From Aporhodopirellula rubra (GTDB lineage Bacteria > Planctomycetota > Planctomycetia > Pirellulales > Pirellulaceae): DNA of 64,000 nt. The translations under genes and the position numbers were made by a program. Position 1 is the first letter of the stretch. Each line of letters begins with the position of its first letter. A model generated the notes under the pieces. That model had not been told where the DNA came from. It saw only the letters and a list, made by a program, of their open reading frames with translations, and ran no database searches. Where the stretch lies: NCBI RefSeq assembly GCF_014192335.1, contig NZ_JACHXU010000018.1, positions 62,001-126,000 on the forward strand, given 5' to 3'. Shown here piece by piece: positions 39,001-47,467 of the stretch.

Positions 39001-39562
39001 TTCCCAACGGGCTGTCTGCCGGAACCGCGCCCTCGACAGGCAACCGCAACGTGACCTCATCGCCGATATCGACACGAAGCTCGTCTGCCGCGGACTGGTT
39101 GAGCACCACGCTGTTTTCACCGGGCATCGCCTCGGGACGCACGCCCGACGTATCGAAATCCCAGAACGAGTCATCCACCCCAACGATCTGAATTCCACCA
39201 ACGCGGCGTGTCCGCTGCGTGTTCTCGGTCTCGTCTGAATCCACCGGGATCTTGGTCTCGATGCTCCCACCAGGAAACAGGATCACATTGGCCGTCGTCG
39301 CGTCATCGTCTCCCGCGGGCAACTCAACACTCGCGATCGGGAAAAAGGCTCCGGGGGCTAAAACCGTTTCGATCCGCCCGAGCCGTTCGACCGTCAACTC
39401 CCGCAAACTGCCTCGCATGGAATCGCCGACCAACAGCGCACCGGTGATCACCGCCGTCGCCGTGGCCACTCCCAATGCGACCGCAAAGCTCACCGCTCGG
39501 CGATGGCGCAACGTCGCCATGATCATCGAAAACAATGAAAATGACTTGGACGAGTTGCCCAT
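36032..39562 (-). CDS. large FtsX-type ABC transporter permease
   Basis: About 1176 residues. The start at MGNSSKSF, with AGGA upstream, is preferred to an ATG 16 codons earlier. An N-terminal membrane segment (AVSFAVALGVATATAVITGAL) is followed by a periplasmic domain of over 450 residues of MacB type. An FtsX core follows (ALSMFVILAAMMLIAILLRL, GTLLAVGFSPRRVMALVLGE), then a second periplasmic region and a second core (LRSVLERRNELAVMQAVGF). This double arrangement is like the LolC/E-type or DevC-type permeases. No ATPase or membrane-fusion gene lies beside it, but a TolC-type lipoprotein is divergently encoded. Confidence 0.83.
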   Translation of the reverse strand: MGNSSKSFSLFSMIMATLRHRRAVSFAVALGVATATAVITGALLVGDSMRGSLRELTVERLGRIETVLAPGAFFPIASVELPAGDDDATTANVILFPGGSIETKIPVDSDETENTQRTRRVGGIQIVGVDDSFWDFDTSGVRPEAMPGENSVVLNQSAADELRVDIGDEVTLRLPVEGAVPADSPLGKREIQSEGLPRMEVAAIVPDRGLGRFSLMASQSTPKTVFVSRGLVAEVLEREGQANAMLLDRPLTESDLTLNLMALGWNLQRIQIGDANRYVSLTSDSLLLPEKAVDRIVAAFPDGDVTPVMTYLANAIESIDADEPVDSSQKVSVPYSTIAAIDSGGTLNLDYTLPSGSADADAVAGNAIPVVLNDWAADRLKVKVGSPVRVYFYEPEVERGKEIEKSFDAVVTQVVPITRPAKPYRRNRDAVYDQPETPYNDPNLTPDVPGVTDQESISDWDLPFQLERRIDRADDDYWNEHRLTPKAFIPLADGRAKFGSRFGQTTGLRIDPKYDVEEVEKRILAAIEPIRSDLGWTPRSIRSEQLAASKGTTPFDGLFLALSMFVILAAMMLIAILLRLGVRQRIDEFGTLLAVGFSPRRVMALVLGETVITASVGVILGVIGGIAYAAFVLWALRSWWVGAVTVPFLRFHASPMSIVIGGLSGWLASMATAMWTLRFLLKLNPAALLGGRRMSLADEKRNDPAGKKGKARWRPLTIGVLLIAAIAAAGLGSRGGAQEAAGGFVGGGMLLLIASLLWIHSRLGKRATMKPSLRTLATANARRSPLRSTLTIGLVATAAFLILSITAFRMSPTEEGTGGFDLIAEAGSPIARDLNDKIVRDELLGREADVLDGATMVAFRMLSGDDASCNNLYQSARPTVLGVSADVALPSGGIDASPLNRFGWASSAAPDRSETWSLLERNGKGTPDNPIPVVIDQNTAMWSLQMTGGIGQTKTFDYGSGKELTFEVVGLLAGSILQGKLLIGERNFETVFPDESGYRYFLIRRGDDVEAEAISDAMESRLVDVGMDVKSATQVLENLLAVQNTYLRTFQSLGALGLLLGTIGLAVSQLRSVLERRNELAVMQAVGFTHSRLAKLVLGENFYLLLMGMGCGVVTAIVAVLPYAWMTGNSVPIAEPLWILVGILVFGMLAGMIAVWRVMTLPLLESLRAEHAAIEL

Positions 39563-39830
39563 CAAAGTTCCTGGTTTGCGTGTCGGGTCATAACGGTTGC
39601 GAGCCTCCACGGAGGGGCAATGGACGGCAACTGTACAAAACGTCGATCAACGATGAGTACGCTTGCGTTTCTAGTTTGTCGGTTTTTCACTTCACTGTCC
39701 ACGCGTGACAAATCAGTCCACGTCCACCTACGGAATTTCGAAAACTCACCGCTCGCCCGCACGCGGCGGCGAGTCGGTGACCGTATGTCCGCACCCAAAA
39801 GACCGAACAATTTCTGGTAGAAGTCACCCC

Positions 39831-41732
39831 ATGTGGCAGATGCCGATCGCGGCGATTGTGTTGCTTTCTGCCTGCGTCACACTGATCGGTTGCCGATCGA
39901 GTTCGCGAGACAACGAGGCCGTCAACAGAGAAAAACAAGTCATCCTTCAAGCTCCCGTCGTGACTCAAGCTTCGCTGCTCCCGCCGATCCAATCCCCGCC
40001 CCCGCAATCCTCCACTCCCTCCTCCCCACATCCTCAAACGGCCCAATCGCTTCACGACACGAATCGGCTGCTGCAAATGGTGTCGCTCCCGATCAATCGC
40101 ACGCCATCGGACACCCTAATCAGCGACGGCGGTGGTGATCTCGCGGATGAGGTACGCCACTGCGGAGTCGCGCCGAGCCGTTTTCGCGACCTCACGCAAG
40201 CGGAACTGATCGCCCTCGCGATGCAGCACAGCGAAGTGATCCGCGCGCTCGGGGTTCGCGTCCTCAACTCTCCCGCATCGGTGACCACCACGTATGATCC
40301 GGCCATCCGGGCCAGCGATCCGTTCTTTGGACCGGCCGCGGCACTGGCCGAGTTCGACAGCCAAGTCGCATCGAGCCTGACGGCCCAAAACAACGACCGA
40401 GTGTTCAACAATTCGACGCTTGGAGGCGACGTCCAGGAACTCGTTCAAGACTACGTCGAGCTGAATTCGACTTGGCAAAAACGAAATGTCTGGGGGACGC
40501 AATTCGACGCCCGCTCGGTCTACACCTACGATTCGAATAACCGTTCAGGCAATCGCTTTCCGAGCTACTGGGAAAGCCAAATCGAGTTCGGCGTTCGTCA
40601 ACCGCTGCTGCGTGGTGCGGGCAAGCAATTCAATTTGATCGCGGGCCCTAATGCTCGTCCCGGCTTCAATTTCTCAAACGGGATTTGGATCGCCCGTATC
40701 AATACGCAAATCAGTCAAACCGATTTCGACATCGCACTACGAGATTACTTTCTCGATCTCTACACCGCCTACTGGGAATTACATCGTCAGTACGCGGCGT
40801 ACGATGCCGCAGTCGAAGCGAGAGACGTCGCCTACGATATTTGGCAGACCGTCCTCTCAAAGAAACGTTCCGGATTGATGGGTGGCGAGGCATACAAGGA
40901 AGCACAAAGCCGCGCGACGTATTATCGCTACACGCGAGAAGTCCAAACCGCACTCGGAGGCGGCGATGGTTCGGCAGGGCTGTACAGCGCCGAACGAACA
41001 CTCCGCCGATTGATCGGTCTTTCGCCGACCAGCCTGGAACTGCTGCGTCCGATCGATCCGCCCGCCGAAGTTCGGTTTCAATACGACTTGCAAACGTCCG
41101 TGTCCAAAGCGTTGTTCCGCCGCAGCGAACTGTGTCGTCAAAGACTCGAACTACAAAACCGCAACCTTCGACTGTTGGCGGCGAAAAACTTCATGCTTCC
41201 GCGGCTCGACTTGATCGGCCGCACAAGGGTTCGCGGGTTCGGAAATGACCTCGACGGTGACGGCCCTCGGTTCGCCTCAGCCACCGACGACTTGCTGTCG
41301 CTCGATCACCAGGAGTGGCAATTCGGAGTCGAGATGGGCGTATCGCCACAACGCCGACAAGCCAAAGCCGCGATACGCAATGCATCACTGCAACTCCAAC
41401 GCGAACGTTCTATGCTACGCGAACAGGAACGAGCCGTTGCGTTCGAAGTCGAAGAGGCGATCGCCGAAATCCAATCCGCATTCCTGACCATGCAAAGTTC
41501 GATCGCGAGAGTCGACGCAGCCCAACAACGGCTCGCGTCCTCCGAAGCGTTATACAGGTCCGGCAAAATCCAGTTGGAATTCCTGATCGACGCAACCGAG
41601 GAAGTCGTCCAATCGAAAACACAACTCGCCGTGGATCGCAGCCGATACAGCCTCGCGTTGGTCAGAATCAGCCGTACGACCGGAACCCTGCTATCGGACC
41701 TCGGCGTGCATTCGTCGCCGTGCTGCCCCTAA
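39831..41732 (+). CDS. TolC-family outer-membrane efflux lipoprotein
   Basis: About 633 residues, from the ATG that begins a lipoprotein signal ending LIGC (lipobox Cys20). The longer ORF from 39705 would precede the signal. A Pro-rich linker follows. The TolC helical core runs from about residue 110: LTQAELIALAMQHSEVIRAL, the beta-barrel-like WGTQFDARSVYTYDS, GVRQPLLRGAG, and paired helices ending RVDAAQQRLASSEALYRSG and QLEFLIDATEEVVQSKTQLA. Such proteins form the outer channel for ABC or RND exporters. The divergent partner is the large FtsX-type permease, so the two may belong to one exporter; no fusion protein is near. Confidence 0.83.
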   Translation: MWQMPIAAIVLLSACVTLIGCRSSSRDNEAVNREKQVILQAPVVTQASLLPPIQSPPPQSSTPSSPHPQTAQSLHDTNRLLQMVSLPINRTPSDTLISDGGGDLADEVRHCGVAPSRFRDLTQAELIALAMQHSEVIRALGVRVLNSPASVTTTYDPAIRASDPFFGPAAALAEFDSQVASSLTAQNNDRVFNNSTLGGDVQELVQDYVELNSTWQKRNVWGTQFDARSVYTYDSNNRSGNRFPSYWESQIEFGVRQPLLRGAGKQFNLIAGPNARPGFNFSNGIWIARINTQISQTDFDIALRDYFLDLYTAYWELHRQYAAYDAAVEARDVAYDIWQTVLSKKRSGLMGGEAYKEAQSRATYYRYTREVQTALGGGDGSAGLYSAERTLRRLIGLSPTSLELLRPIDPPAEVRFQYDLQTSVSKALFRRSELCRQRLELQNRNLRLLAAKNFMLPRLDLIGRTRVRGFGNDLDGDGPRFASATDDLLSLDHQEWQFGVEMGVSPQRRQAKAAIRNASLQLQRERSMLREQERAVAFEVEEAIAEIQSAFLTMQSSIARVDAAQQRLASSEALYRSGKIQLEFLIDATEEVVQSKTQLAVDRSRYSLALVRISRTTGTLLSDLGVHSSPCCP

Positions 41733-41807
41733 ACGCAACCGACACTCCGTTCGGCAAAAGTCTCGTTTGAAAGTAGACCTGTTAACAAAGACCAGCGACG
41801 ACCGCAA

Positions 41808-42545
41808 TTAACCGTTCCCGTTAACTCCTGTCCGGCATCGATCCAGTAGTTGCAAGAGTTGATCCATATCGACAGGCTTGTAGCAAAGGCCCTCAATCTG
41901 TTCGGTGATATCTTCGGCGCGATCACGGCTTCCCGTGACGACCAGCAGCTTCGCATCGGGACGGACACGCTTGACGATTTCGATAACATGTCGTCCATCC
42001 CCATCGTTGAGTCGCAAATCCACGATCGCGGCTTGATAAGGCGATTGCCCGGCCTTCTCAACACCTTCCGCTTCGGTGTGGGCTACATTGACACGATAAT
42101 CATGCCCCTGCAACGTTTGCCAAACGTTATCACAAAAGGCCTCGTCGTCGTCGACGACCAAGATAATTGGCCACCGGCTAACCTCGTCAATCAACGGCAG
42201 TAAAGCCTGCAGATCGAGCGGCTTGGGAAGCACACGCCACGTTCCCGCATCCCGTGCTTGATCGGTTCCGTCGCTACCCGCGTGAGCCGTTATCATGATC
42301 GCGATCAGATCGGGACGAACCTGCCGTATCTCTCGATACAATTCGACACCGTTCATCCCAGGCATCATGTAATCGAGCAATGCGATGTCGTAACGTTGAC
42401 GATGAACCAACTCCAACGCCTCCTTACCGTCCGCTGCCGTATCGACATCGTATCCGAGGTTTTCAAGGATATCGCAAATATTCGATCTTATGTCCGCGTC
42501 GTCATCAACGACGAGAATGCGAGTGGAATCTGACTTCGAGGGCAT
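41808..42545 (-). CDS. double-receiver response regulator
   Basis: 245 residues, all receiver domains: REC1 with DDD, phospho-acceptor Asp58 (IALLDYMMPGMNG), the conserved switch residue in IMITAH and Lys in VLPKPL; REC2 with DDD, Asp176 (AAIVDLRLNDGDG) and Lys in CYKPVD. There is no output domain. It ends the minus-strand unit after two kinases, 12 bases downstream of the PAS kinase, and probably acts as a phosphate sink or a relay between kinases. Both Asp residues are present, so both domains look active. Confidence 0.88.
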   Translation of the reverse strand: MPSKSDSTRILVVDDDADIRSNICDILENLGYDVDTAADGKEALELVHRQRYDIALLDYMMPGMNGVELYREIRQVRPDLIAIMITAHAGSDGTDQARDAGTWRVLPKPLDLQALLPLIDEVSRWPIILVVDDDEAFCDNVWQTLQGHDYRVNVAHTEAEGVEKAGQSPYQAAIVDLRLNDGDGRHVIEIVKRVRPDAKLLVVTGSRDRAEDITEQIEGLCYKPVDMDQLLQLLDRCRTGVNGNG

Positions 42546-42557
42546 TATCGGTCACCA

Positions 42558-43787
42558 TCAATGTTGTGTGTTATCAGTATTGTCTTCTTCGGCGATCGGC
42601 AACACGATGCAGAACCGCGTTCCTTTCCCGAGAGTGCTTTCGACAGCAATCGTGCCGTTGTTTTTTTCAACAATCGTTTTGGTAATGGCGAGTCCCAGCC
42701 CCATCCCGCGGGCTTTCGTCGAGAAGAACGGTTCCATGATTCGGCTTAGTCGTTCCGAATCGATTCCACTGCCAGTGTCCGCGATCGTGACGGACATCTT
42801 CTTTGAATTCCCAATGGCACGTGTTTTCTTTGAATTTTCTGCCACCGCGTTGGGTTCGGTTTGGGTATTCCCATCCGCGTCGATGATTTCAGCGTCGAGT
42901 GTCAATCGACCTCCACTGGGCATCGCGTCACGGGCGTTGCGAATCAGATTTTGAAACGCAATCGGCACTTGATTCTGGTCCGCGAAAACGGGCGGAAGTG
43001 AATCGGCGACGCGATTATCAATTTGAATCGAGTCTCCTAGCGACGACGCTTCGATCGCTGCATCTATCATCTCTTTCAACGGGCAGGGCATGCACTGCGG
43101 AGCGGGCATCCGAACCACGTCCGTCAACGCCGAGATCACGTTGTCAATCACCGACACCTGCCGATCGATGCGTTGCAAATGCTCGGTGAGTTTCTCAGGA
43201 CTGAGCGATCGAGCGTGCTGAAGAAAATAAGCGGACGTTTTGACGGCGTTGAGGGGGTTTCGAATTTCATGAGCGATCCCTCCGGCGACTTGGCCGAGCG
43301 TTGCGAGCTTTTCTTTCTTAACTAATTCCGATTGTGCCTCTCGCAGTTGCTCTGTTCGCTCCTCAACGCGTTGTTCCAATACTGCGTTAATGGCGGCTAA
43401 ATCATTTTGAGCTTTCTTCAAATCGGTGATGTCTCGCAGGATCCCCGTAAACAACACCTCCCCGTCGTATTTCAACTCGCTGACGGCCAGGTGCAGTGGG
43501 AAGACGGTGCCGTTTTTCCGTCTACCGTTCACCTCCCGGCCGATACCGATAATGTTTCGCTGACCACCGCTTCGATACTTCGATAGATAGCCGTCATGGC
43601 GTTCGTGATCCGGCGACGGCATTAACATCGAAACATTTTTACCGATCACCTCCGCCTCGCTGAATCCAAACATTCGCTCCATCGCCGCATTCACGATTCG
43701 AATGATGCCGACGGAGTCCATGACAATGATTGCGTCAACGGCGGTGTTTAACAGTGCGGCCAGAACGGCTTCTTGCTGGTTTTTCAT
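42558..43787 (-). CDS. FixL-like PAS histidine kinase, probable haem oxygen sensor
   Basis: 409 residues, soluble. PAS at about 8-128 is very close to FixL: NVSMLMPSPDHERHDGYLSK then RNIIGIGREVNGRR. His64 and Arg84 sit 20 residues apart, exactly as the haem-ligating His200 and the oxygen-contact Arg220 of Bradyrhizobium FixL. A coiled-coil linker follows, then HisKA with GIAHEIRNPLNAVKTSA (His173), and a HATPase with NLIRNARDAM, DTGSGI and GLGLAITKTIVE. An odd extra stretch rich in Asn, Lys and Thr lies between the N and G1 boxes (about residues 305-335). The start overlaps the REC-PAS-kinase stop by four bases. Confidence 0.88.
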   Translation of the reverse strand: MKNQQEAVLAALLNTAVDAIIVMDSVGIIRIVNAAMERMFGFSEAEVIGKNVSMLMPSPDHERHDGYLSKYRSGGQRNIIGIGREVNGRRKNGTVFPLHLAVSELKYDGEVLFTGILRDITDLKKAQNDLAAINAVLEQRVEERTEQLREAQSELVKKEKLATLGQVAGGIAHEIRNPLNAVKTSAYFLQHARSLSPEKLTEHLQRIDRQVSVIDNVISALTDVVRMPAPQCMPCPLKEMIDAAIEASSLGDSIQIDNRVADSLPPVFADQNQVPIAFQNLIRNARDAMPSGGRLTLDAEIIDADGNTQTEPNAVAENSKKTRAIGNSKKMSVTIADTGSGIDSERLSRIMEPFFSTKARGMGLGLAITKTIVEKNNGTIAVESTLGKGTRFCIVLPIAEEDNTDNTQH

Positions 43788-45235
43788 GAGGTTCGCAAAG
43801 TGAGTGGCAAGCGCAATTCAAACACAGCACCGCCTAGCTGTTTCTGTTTCACAACCCGAATCGTACCATGATGGGCCTCAATAATTCGAGCGACGATCGA
43901 CATGCCCAATCCGGTGCCCGTACTCTTTGTCGTGTAGAAAGGCTCAAAGATCTTCTCACGTTGTTCGATATTCAAACCGGGACCATTGTCGGACAACAGA
44001 ATGCGGACGAAGTCTGTTCCGATCCGCTGGCACTCTATCTGAATGCGTACGGGGTCTTCGGTCGCCGCCAAAGAGTTCTCCATTAGGTTTCGAAACACCT
44101 GCTCGAGACGCAGCACATCAAGACGCATCCGACACCCTTCGCCGTCGAGGACCTCGGTCAGTTCGGCATCGCGTCCATCCCGCGAAACCGCGAGATGCCT
44201 CCATACCCGCCGCCATATCTCCGGAAGACTCGTTTCCTCCAGTTGCAAATGAATCGGCGCCGCGAAAGAGCGAACTTCTTCGAGAAGGTTGTTCAAATCG
44301 TGAGTCGCTCGCTGGATCGAATCCACGTCTCGACGAGCCTCGGGACGATCATCCAGTTCGAGTTCGAGCATCTCTAACCCCGCCTGAATCCGCTGCAGCG
44401 CGTTGCGGCTCTCGTGAGCCAAACCGGTGATCGTGTGGCCAATTGTGGCCAACCGTTCCGACCGCAGCGCCCGTTCCTGCGCGGCCAACAAATCGGTTAC
44501 ATCGACCCCCACCGCAAGCACCGCGTACGTGTCGGCCTGATCATCCTTCAACGTTGTATTGGACCATCGTATCTGTCGCTCGTGCCCGTCGCGTGTCAGA
44601 ATCGGGTGAATGCTACCGCTGGTGTCGATATCCTGTTTCGTATCGAGAAACACCTCTCGGATCGTCGCTCGATCTCGTGATGGCAGACAGACGTCAAACC
44701 AATCCTTCCCTAAACAGTCGGACAGTTTCCATCCCGAGATACGTTCGAAATACGGATTAAAACGCATGATTTTGCCGTCCAAGTTGAGCACCAAGACGAC
44801 GGCTTCGGCCGTTTCAAGAATCTCATCGGCAAACTGCTGTTCCCTCACCAACTCGCCTTCGATCTGCCGGCGTTTCGCGATTCTCGCCACACTCTTACGA
44901 AGAACCTCAGGGTTGATCGGTTTGAGAATGTAGTCCACCGCGCCTTCTCGGAACGCTGCAATCGTACTTTCCATGTCCGCGTAACCTGTGATGACAATGA
45001 CTTCGGCGTCCGGGGCCAGCCCGTGCAATTCGGGCAAGAAATCGTCCGCCGATCCATCGGGCAGATGACGATCGAGCAAAATCAATCCGACCTGATCATC
45101 CACAACGACTTCCCGGGCCATCGCCATGGAGGGTGCGACCAACACTCGATGCCCGTCAATTTCCAAAATGTCTCGCAGGTTGCCACGAGTGTCGGGGTCA
45201 TCCTCGACCAACAGGATCGTTAGTTCGTACTCCAT
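43784..45235 (-). CDS. receiver-PAS-histidine kinase hybrid
   Basis: 483 residues, no membrane segment. A receiver domain with Asp55 (LILLDRHLPDG) and Lys in LKPINP forms the N-terminus. A PAS domain follows near 130-260 (VVLVLNLDGKIMRFNPYFER). HisKA carries GLAHESRNALQRIQAG, where the usual EIRNPL becomes ESRNAL, and HATPase shows NLMENSLAAT, DNGPGLN and GTGLGMSIVARI. The receiver-first order suggests input from another kinase rather than output. It is the first gene of the minus-strand unit and is divergent from the sigma-54 activator. Confidence 0.88.
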   Translation of the reverse strand: MEYELTILLVEDDPDTRGNLRDILEIDGHRVLVAPSMAMAREVVVDDQVGLILLDRHLPDGSADDFLPELHGLAPDAEVIVITGYADMESTIAAFREGAVDYILKPINPEVLRKSVARIAKRRQIEGELVREQQFADEILETAEAVVLVLNLDGKIMRFNPYFERISGWKLSDCLGKDWFDVCLPSRDRATIREVFLDTKQDIDTSGSIHPILTRDGHERQIRWSNTTLKDDQADTYAVLAVGVDVTDLLAAQERALRSERLATIGHTITGLAHESRNALQRIQAGLEMLELELDDRPEARRDVDSIQRATHDLNNLLEEVRSFAAPIHLQLEETSLPEIWRRVWRHLAVSRDGRDAELTEVLDGEGCRMRLDVLRLEQVFRNLMENSLAATEDPVRIQIECQRIGTDFVRILLSDNGPGLNIEQREKIFEPFYTTKSTGTGLGMSIVARIIEAHHGTIRVVKQKQLGGAVFELRLPLTLRTS

Positions 45236-45891
45236 CGTGCCTGCTAAGTTCTTCCCGGGGGGTTCCGCGTCACGCCCGGTGGCCCGCTGCCATTGGACCT
45301 CTCACGGACTGAATGTTCCTTGTCCCACATCACGATCGGATTCGGATGCCTCGTCGCGATGCACGCGTTGTGCCTTCCCGATGGACCTCATTGTCAACCA
45401 CGTCGTTGGGCCGATCCCGATGTCTCCGAAGCCCCCGATATACCGTGTCGTTTCGGCAAAAAAGCATGGTTCGCCCCAATTCAATCGAGACCACAAGAGG
45501 CTCAAATTTCTCAGTGTGAGAAAAACCGCACACCTACCATCGGTGTGCGGGGAGGCAAAACCGTGCGATAATGCACGCACGTTCTCCTGGGTACGTTCAA
45601 GACCGATTGTCTCAACCAAAATGTTCAACGGCAATGGGCTCTCGGTGAAACGCCCCACAGACGTGAAAACAAGGACGAAATGCGGCGACCGACATCGAAA
45701 TGACCTACAAAATGCTCCCTCGCACCGTCCCCCAGTCAATTTAGCGGAACAGACTTCGCTCTATGCAACGACCAGCGACGCCTGCGCAGCGAGCGATGAC
45801 ACTGCACAGCGAGCGGCGGCAATGGATGTCGCACACCGCTCTGACGTCCGATCACCCGCCTCATCGCCCTTTCTGAAGCCTGCTCTCACAG
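45236..45891. other. 656-base intergenic region with an orphan terminator
   Basis: This lies between the divergent kinase unit and the sigma-54 activator gene. ORFs on both strands are Arg/Ser/Cys-rich and carry no motif, so I do not call them. A perfect hairpin with a T-run on the minus strand (45521-45550) has no minus-strand gene above it. No sigma-54 promoter (GG-N10-GC) is convincing. Confidence 0.5.
45521..45550 (-). terminator. intrinsic terminator without a known upstream gene
   Basis: A perfect 9-bp stem (ccgcacacc / ggtgtgcgg) with a 7-base loop, followed on the minus strand by TTTTT. No minus-strand gene lies between it and the plus-strand activator gene. That implies a short transcript, possibly a small RNA, starting somewhere in 45551-45891. 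Confidence 0.55.
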
Positions 45892-47388
45892 ATGTCCGAA
45901 AAACCCATCAAATTGTTGCTCGTTGAAGACGAACACGATTTCCGAGAAACCTGCGCGCGATGGATGCAGCGTAAGGGACACAACGTGACCGCGGTCTCGA
46001 GCGGTGCCGAAGCCCTCGGATTGTGCGAACAAGAAGTTTTTGAAGTCGCCGTTTTCGATATGAACATGCCCGGCATGTCAGGCATGGAATTATTGCAGCG
46101 GGTTCACCAAGCCAAGATCGAGATGGAGGTGATCATCCTCACCGGCCAGGGCACGATCGAGTCCGCGGTTTCGGCAATGAAACTCGGCGCGTGCGACTAC
46201 CTGACCAAACCCTGTGCCCTCGGCGACCTCGAACACCACTGCCAACTCGCCCGTGACCTCGGGCGACTTCGCAAAGAAAACCGACAACTCAAAGCGGTCA
46301 TCTCCCGCGATCGACCTCGCGTTCCACTGATCGGCAAATCGCCCGCGATGAGCGAAGTGACTCGCATGATCGAGAAGATTGGCCCCACCGATAAGCCGGT
46401 CTTGCTGCAAGGCGAAAGCGGCACGGGCAAAGAAGTCATCGCACGATCGATCCAACAATCCAGCCGTCTTCGCGACCAACCTTTCGTGACGATCAACTGC
46501 GCCGCGCTACCCGAACAACTCGTTGAGAGCGAACTGTTCGGGCACACGAAAGGTTCTTTCACCGGAGCCACCGCTGACAAACCCGGACTGTTCGAAATTG
46601 CCGATGGCGGAACACTCTTCATCGACGAAGTCGGCGAACTCCCGTTGACGCTGCAACCCAAACTTCTGCGAGTCCTCGAAGACGGCTCGATGCGACGGAT
46701 CGGCTCGCACAAAGAGCTTCACGTCAATGTTCGAATTATCGCCGCGACCAACCGTGACCTGTCAATCGAAGTCCGTGAAGGCCACTTTCGCGAAGACCTT
46801 TTCTACCGAATCAATGTCCTGTCATTGCATCTGCCACCGCTGCGAGATCGCGTCGGTGACGTTGATGAGTTGATACGACACTACTTGACGCCACCATGGC
46901 ACATCGACGACGCCGCTCATCACGCCCTCGTCCAATACCAATGGCCGGGCAACGTTCGACAACTAATCAACGTCTTGCAACGTGCGATGATTCTCGCTGA
47001 CAGCAACGACATCACGCTCGACGACCTTCCCGAAGAAATTGTAACCGGCTTTGACGGATCACTGCCCAGCCCCATGCGACAGCACGCCCCCGTTGGCCCC
47101 ACGTACGCCGCACCATCATCCAACGGTCACGCACCCGCGGCAGCCCACCCCGTCAGCGCGGAACCAGCCAACGTCAAGCTCGATGACATCGCTCGCGCCC
47201 ACGTGATGGACGTGCTCGCCCAAGAAAACGGCAACAAGGCTCGCACCGCCCGGCGACTGGGCATCCATCGACGCAAACTCTACCGTTTACTCGAACGCTT
47301 CGAAGCCAACGCTAACACGGAAGCCAATGCCGAAGCCGAAACAAATCACTCCGAAGTGGAAGGCAACACTCACTTCGGACAACATTGA
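45892..47388 (+). CDS. NtrC-family sigma-54 response regulator
   Basis: 498 residues. Receiver domain with Asp55-region VAVFDMNMPGMSG and Lys in YLTKPC. AAA+ domain with Walker A GESGTGKEVIA, the sigma-54 contact loop GSFTGA (usual GAFTGA), Walker B LFIDEVGELP and arginine finger RFREDLFYR-like HFREDLFYRINVLS. A 75-residue Pro/Ala-rich linker follows. A Fis-type helix-turn-helix (RTARRLGIHRRKLYRLL) ends the functional part, then a repetitive Asn/Ala/Glu tail. It is divergent from the kinase unit and so is the probable output of that phosphorelay. The Ala-to-Ser change in the loop is tolerated in some family members. Confidence 0.9.
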   Translation: MSEKPIKLLLVEDEHDFRETCARWMQRKGHNVTAVSSGAEALGLCEQEVFEVAVFDMNMPGMSGMELLQRVHQAKIEMEVIILTGQGTIESAVSAMKLGACDYLTKPCALGDLEHHCQLARDLGRLRKENRQLKAVISRDRPRVPLIGKSPAMSEVTRMIEKIGPTDKPVLLQGESGTGKEVIARSIQQSSRLRDQPFVTINCAALPEQLVESELFGHTKGSFTGATADKPGLFEIADGGTLFIDEVGELPLTLQPKLLRVLEDGSMRRIGSHKELHVNVRIIAATNRDLSIEVREGHFREDLFYRINVLSLHLPPLRDRVGDVDELIRHYLTPPWHIDDAAHHALVQYQWPGNVRQLINVLQRAMILADSNDITLDDLPEEIVTGFDGSLPSPMRQHAPVGPTYAAPSSNGHAPAAAHPVSAEPANVKLDDIARAHVMDVLAQENGNKARTARRLGIHRRKLYRLLERFEANANTEANAEAETNHSEVEGNTHFGQH

Positions 47389-47467
47389 CCGCCGACGCAA
47401 TGACGCCCCCCAAAACGTGCTCGAGCATCTAACGACGATAGCTACCGTTGCGGCAAAACGAGAGACT

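Noticed and set aside
45302-45739. 145-codon minus-strand ORF
   Set aside because: It reads through the terminator hairpin and is Cys/Arg/Phe-rich without motifs; the hairpin itself is reported instead.
45126-45926. 266-codon plus-strand ORF across the kinase start and the gap
   Set aside because: It is antisense to the REC-PAS-kinase at its left end, overlaps the activator start, is Ser/Arg/Cys-rich and has no motif.
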